NCBI GenBank assembly: GCA_026129485.1 | Contig: JAHCHY010000016.1 | Span: 48,982 to 112,981, forward strand | Source of the DNA: Cyclobacteriaceae bacterium | GTDB taxonomy: Bacteria > Bacteroidota > Bacteroidia > Cytophagales > Cyclobacteriaceae | Direction: 5' to 3' | DNA: 64,000 bases | Shown here: positions 61,269 through 64,000 of the stretch, in pieces | Layout: every line of letters begins with the position of its first letter | Position numbering within the stretch: position 1 is the first letter of the stretch | Notes under the pieces: generated by a model | Seen by the model: only the letters and a program-made list of their open reading frames with translations | What the model was told of the DNA's origin: nothing | The model's database searches: none | Translations under genes and position numbers: made by a program

Positions 61269-63896
61269 TCAGTATGATTTTATAAACCCGGATAGGCTGG
61301 CCTTGCCCGCTTTTAAAAATTCAATAAAGCTGATTCCCCTGTACTTGCAGGTCTGATGAAGGCTTAAAAGTATGAGGTATTCCTGAAGTCTTTTAGGCGT
61401 GGGCAATCCATCCACCTCCCTTCTGTATAGCGCCACCGCTTTAATAGCAGCTTCGGCATTATTATTATTCCAGGGTATTCCATCGTAATCCAGAAAAGTA
61501 AAAAGCTCACTCTGAAGTGAGCAAAAACGTTTTTGCCATTTTTCGCATAGCGCTGACTCAAACTCCCCGTCATTTAAAACGCTGAAAAAAACCGATACAT
61601 CTTTTTTGTGCTTATTCAGATTCCTTTTTCTTAACCCATGTTTATGGACGGTCAGCACGATGTCATTAAGCAGCTTTGAAAAATTCAATACGATGGTTTT
61701 GTAGTCGTGGTTAAACGGGTTTTTTACTAAGTCATCATTGAGATCCCGGATCAGGTGAATTAAGCATCGTTGCTTGGGGCACTGTACGGCATCGTATCCT
61801 CCGTAAAAATCACTTATTAAAACTCCTTTGAAGTTCGCCAGCAGCTCTTTTAAAAAATCGGATTCCCGTGTAGGTCTGAATAAATAAAATACCGTGTCAA
61901 TATTCGTGAATACCCACACGTAACCGTTCTCTTTCCCAACATGAAAGGTGGTTTCATCAATGTGAATAAGCGGACTGTTTTTGATTTGTTCAATAAGCTC
62001 GTTGTATGCCGTGCTGTAAAATTCAGAAAAATACGATTTAAGGTATTGAATGGCGTTTGACTGGTAATCTATATCAAAGGATTCCTTTAACTGGGCTGCA
62101 ACCTTATTGTAGCTCATCCTGTAATGAACAACCTGGTTAATGATCCAGCAGTTAAGAGTACGGCCATACCTGCTGTGAGCAGTACTAAAATCCTTTGGAA
62201 CGAAAACCTTTTTACACTCCTTGCATTTAAACCGGGTCAGGCGATATAATGTAATCCACCTTTTAATACCCGTTTGGGTTATTTTCAAATCAATAACCTT
62301 TCGCTCGTATTTGTCATGCTTATGGAAAACCACCCCGCTGCATGCAGGGCAGCGTATGGGTCGCTGGATTTCAATAATGCTGTTGGGCCTCAGCTTCCTT
62401 TTTGGTTTTAATCTTTGTGCGCTGATTTTCTTTTGCTGCCGGGCAATTTCAGGATAGGTTTTGATAAAAACTTTTTCCCGTTGATAATTGAAATACGCAA
62501 ACTGATTGATCTGTTCAAGCTCTTTTACCGCAAAATCCGCTTTGCCCCATTTATACAGCGATTCTTTTCTGACATGTGCAGCGTTCTCAAAATTTTTATC
62601 GCTCCCGGAGGAAATGCTTATAATCCAGTCTTTAACGGCTATCAGCGCCTTGCAATCTTCCAGGTTATACGTAATGAGCTTATGTTTTAATTCAGCATCG
62701 TTTGACAGCTCCCAGTAGTACCTCCAAAAGGTGCTTTTTAAGCCTGACGCATCTTTTTCCGACCATTCAAACTTCAGGAATCCGGCTATCTCTTTCAGGC
62801 TGTTTGAGTATGTTGGCGGATAGATATGATGGATGAAAACATCAAGTATGTTAACCGAGTTAGCCATTATCTTCCTGATAAAGTCATGGTATTCCGCAGG
62901 TAAAATTTTCAAGATATTTTTCAACGCCTGTGTTTCATACGAGCCGTAATGATAGACAATGAATTGATTTAACGGTTTGAGAATACTGATCAGGTCAATA
63001 AAGATCTTTACCTGCTCCTGCTCATTATCTGCCCAGAAGGAATAACGGTTCTCGGTATTCCCGGTTTTGATAATTGCGCCTATGAGGTAGTTGTAATTTT
63101 TATCTATAATCCCTTCAAAATCTAAGAACACTTCTGTTTCACTTGATTTTAAAACCAACATTTCGTGGATAAATGCTTTTCCTTCGCGGATGGCCAGCGC
63201 CTTCAGCTCAGGCATAAATTTCCTTTTTCGTAAAGGGCTTTTCTTAGACCGGAAGGTGTAAGACAGTTGCTTGACAGAAAATATACCCCTGTTGTTTTTC
63301 TGCTGAATCTCTTTGGGCTTTAATCCTGCTAAAAGGCTCAGGTCGTCCCGTTCAACAAGCCTTTCAAAACAGTTTTTCTGAAATTCACAAACCGGGCAAT
63401 GGCTGTTTTTAAAAAAGGCAGGAGGATTCGAATGGTGTAAGACTTTATCCAGGTCGTTCTTTAATTTCTTAACCGGTTTCGTAAATGTTGATAATCTGAA
63501 TTTCGTTTGCTGAAGTTTTCTTCCGTAAATTATCTTGCACGTATCAACCCGGAGATCAAATTGATCCTGAATGAACATAGCCTGAAGCGCAACAAACAGC
63601 TTGTTGACGGTTTTGATTTTTTCGAACGGTGAAATAAAAATGGGTAAGATGCTTTTCCCGCCCGTAAATTCAACCCCATCCAGCGTCAAATCAATGGTTG
63701 CATTGGTGAATTTATAATTCAATACAACTTCTTCTTTGCGGTTAATCGTTTTACTGAATCTTTCCTGCTGAATTTGCTTTAACCTGTCATAGAGTTGCTG
63801 GTATTCCAGGTTGTTTCCCTTCTCATGCCTGAATTTTCTGTATGCTTTGTACGGACAATGAATCAGATCGTGAATTATTCCATCAGTTATCTGCAT
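61269..63896 (-). CDS. TM0106-type RecB/Cas4-like nuclease, DEDD exonuclease and IS66-like transposase fusion
   Basis: The 875-residue protein (ATG 63896; a TTG at 63923 is possible) has four parts. Residues 1-240 resemble the Cas4/RecB-like domain of the TM0106 family: Cys14 in LIHCPYKAYRKF and Cys167/170/176 in HCPVCEFQKNCFERLV could bind 4Fe-4S, and Asp69 could be the first PD-(D/E)XK acid. The usual (D/E)xK strand is not clear. Residues 250-430 are a DEDD RNase-H-like exonuclease: FLDFEG (D259, E261), NILDVF (D352), YNLEDC (D414). Residues 510-565 are a zinc ribbon (C516/C519, C558/C561). Residues 640-860 are an IS66-like DDE core: IHIDET (D647), LISDFYGGYDA (D696), NNNAEAAIKAV (E815). 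In TM0106 proteins a helicase normally follows the nuclease; here it is a transposase. No terminal repeats or accessory ORFs were found in the window. Confidence 0.87.
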   Translation of the reverse strand: MQITDGIIHDLIHCPYKAYRKFRHEKGNNLEYQQLYDRLKQIQQERFSKTINRKEEVVLNYKFTNATIDLTLDGVEFTGGKSILPIFISPFEKIKTVNKLFVALQAMFIQDQFDLRVDTCKIIYGRKLQQTKFRLSTFTKPVKKLKNDLDKVLHHSNPPAFFKNSHCPVCEFQKNCFERLVERDDLSLLAGLKPKEIQQKNNRGIFSVKQLSYTFRSKKSPLRKRKFMPELKALAIREGKAFIHEMLVLKSSETEVFLDFEGIIDKNYNYLIGAIIKTGNTENRYSFWADNEQEQVKIFIDLISILKPLNQFIVYHYGSYETQALKNILKILPAEYHDFIRKIMANSVNILDVFIHHIYPPTYSNSLKEIAGFLKFEWSEKDASGLKSTFWRYYWELSNDAELKHKLITYNLEDCKALIAVKDWIISISSGSDKNFENAAHVRKESLYKWGKADFAVKELEQINQFAYFNYQREKVFIKTYPEIARQQKKISAQRLKPKRKLRPNSIIEIQRPIRCPACSGVVFHKHDKYERKVIDLKITQTGIKRWITLYRLTRFKCKECKKVFVPKDFSTAHSRYGRTLNCWIINQVVHYRMSYNKVAAQLKESFDIDYQSNAIQYLKSYFSEFYSTAYNELIEQIKNSPLIHIDETTFHVGKENGYVWVFTNIDTVFYLFRPTRESDFLKELLANFKGVLISDFYGGYDAVQCPKQRCLIHLIRDLNDDLVKNPFNHDYKTIVLNFSKLLNDIVLTVHKHGLRKRNLNKHKKDVSVFFSVLNDGEFESALCEKWQKRFCSLQSELFTFLDYDGIPWNNNNAEAAIKAVALYRREVDGLPTPKRLQEYLILLSLHQTCKYRGISFIEFLKAGKASLSGFIKSY

Positions 63897-63954
63897 ATAC
63901 ACCTGTTCGGGCTGTTCCTTCAAAGAAATTAAAAGAAGCCTGAAGAAACAGGAA

Positions 63955-63971
63955 GTTATTGCAGGAATAAC
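63955..63971. promoter_or_regulatory. Short inverted repeat upstream of the fusion gene
   Basis: GTTATT-GCAGG-AATAAC is a perfect 6-bp dyad about 60 bp before the start. It may be an operator. The rest of the sequence to the window end shows no gene. Confidence 0.3.
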
Positions 63972-64000
63972 AAGCCTGGAACAAAGAGAAAAAGGTATAT

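Noticed and set aside
61246-64000. A full insertion sequence around the fusion gene with terminal inverted repeats.
   Set aside because: I compared the bases after the stop (61246-61268) with those before the start (63897-64000) and found no matching inverted ends; the right end may lie beyond the window. No IS66 accessory genes (tnpA/tnpB) are present.

Overview
The window looks like chromosomal DNA of a member of the Bacteroidota, most likely a free-living Cytophagales-type bacterium. The evidence is a SusC/SusD glycan locus, a protein with a C-terminal type IX secretion sorting domain, DUF3667/DUF3823/DUF4270 families, weak Shine-Dalgarno signals, and repeated Bacteroidota-type promoters (TTTG, about 19-20 nt, TAnnTTTG). 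The taxon is inferred from gene content only.

Region 1 (1-18.5 kb) is a polysaccharide utilisation locus on the minus strand that looks built for alpha-mannan. In transcription order it has a surface-lipoprotein candidate with repeated carboxypeptidase-regulatory-like domains, a GH76 endo-alpha-1,6-mannanase, SusC, SusD, a DUF3823 lipoprotein, an unassigned TIM-barrel-like hydrolase, a GH92 alpha-mannosidase and a DUF4965/glutaminase-like lipoprotein. A 43-codon C-terminal scrap of a GH125 exo-mannosidase follows the last gene directly. Two terminator-like hairpins split the locus after DUF3823. Upstream of the locus lies an array of short direct repeats. Facing the 3' end is a membrane-anchored regulator with a kelch-like outer part and a SARP-type DNA-binding part.

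Region 2 (18.7-57.7 kb) is mostly core genome. It holds a LysE-type exporter; mltG, a thioesterase and a BrkB/YihY protein; a Sua5/YrdC protein, WbqC and clpC; a VWA membrane protein; ltaE, DUF3667 and rarA; an initiator tRNA-Met; era and der; a SprT-like protein; an N-acetylglucosamine-kinase-like gene; and a conserved cluster (RDD, SpoIIM, membrane protein, DUF4129, DUF4350, MoxR, DUF58). Further on are a large secreted metalloprotease, an acyl-CoA dehydrogenase, a minus-strand run (panC, panD, flippase-like, rfaE2, YugP-type peptidase) and a plus-strand run (half-length GT5 protein, DUF4270 lipoprotein, glmS).

Region 3 (57.8-64.0 kb) is an accessory island. It holds three PIN-type toxin loci, two of them broken by frameshifts; a duplicated small gene whose first copy is truncated; a roughly 230-bp non-coding element present twice with a hairpin at each end; and a sigma-factor C-terminus cut off exactly at one copy of that element. 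It ends with the most striking gene of the window, an 875-residue protein joining a TM0106-type RecB/Cas4-like domain, a DEDD RNase-H-like exonuclease domain, a zinc ribbon and an IS66-like DDE transposase domain.
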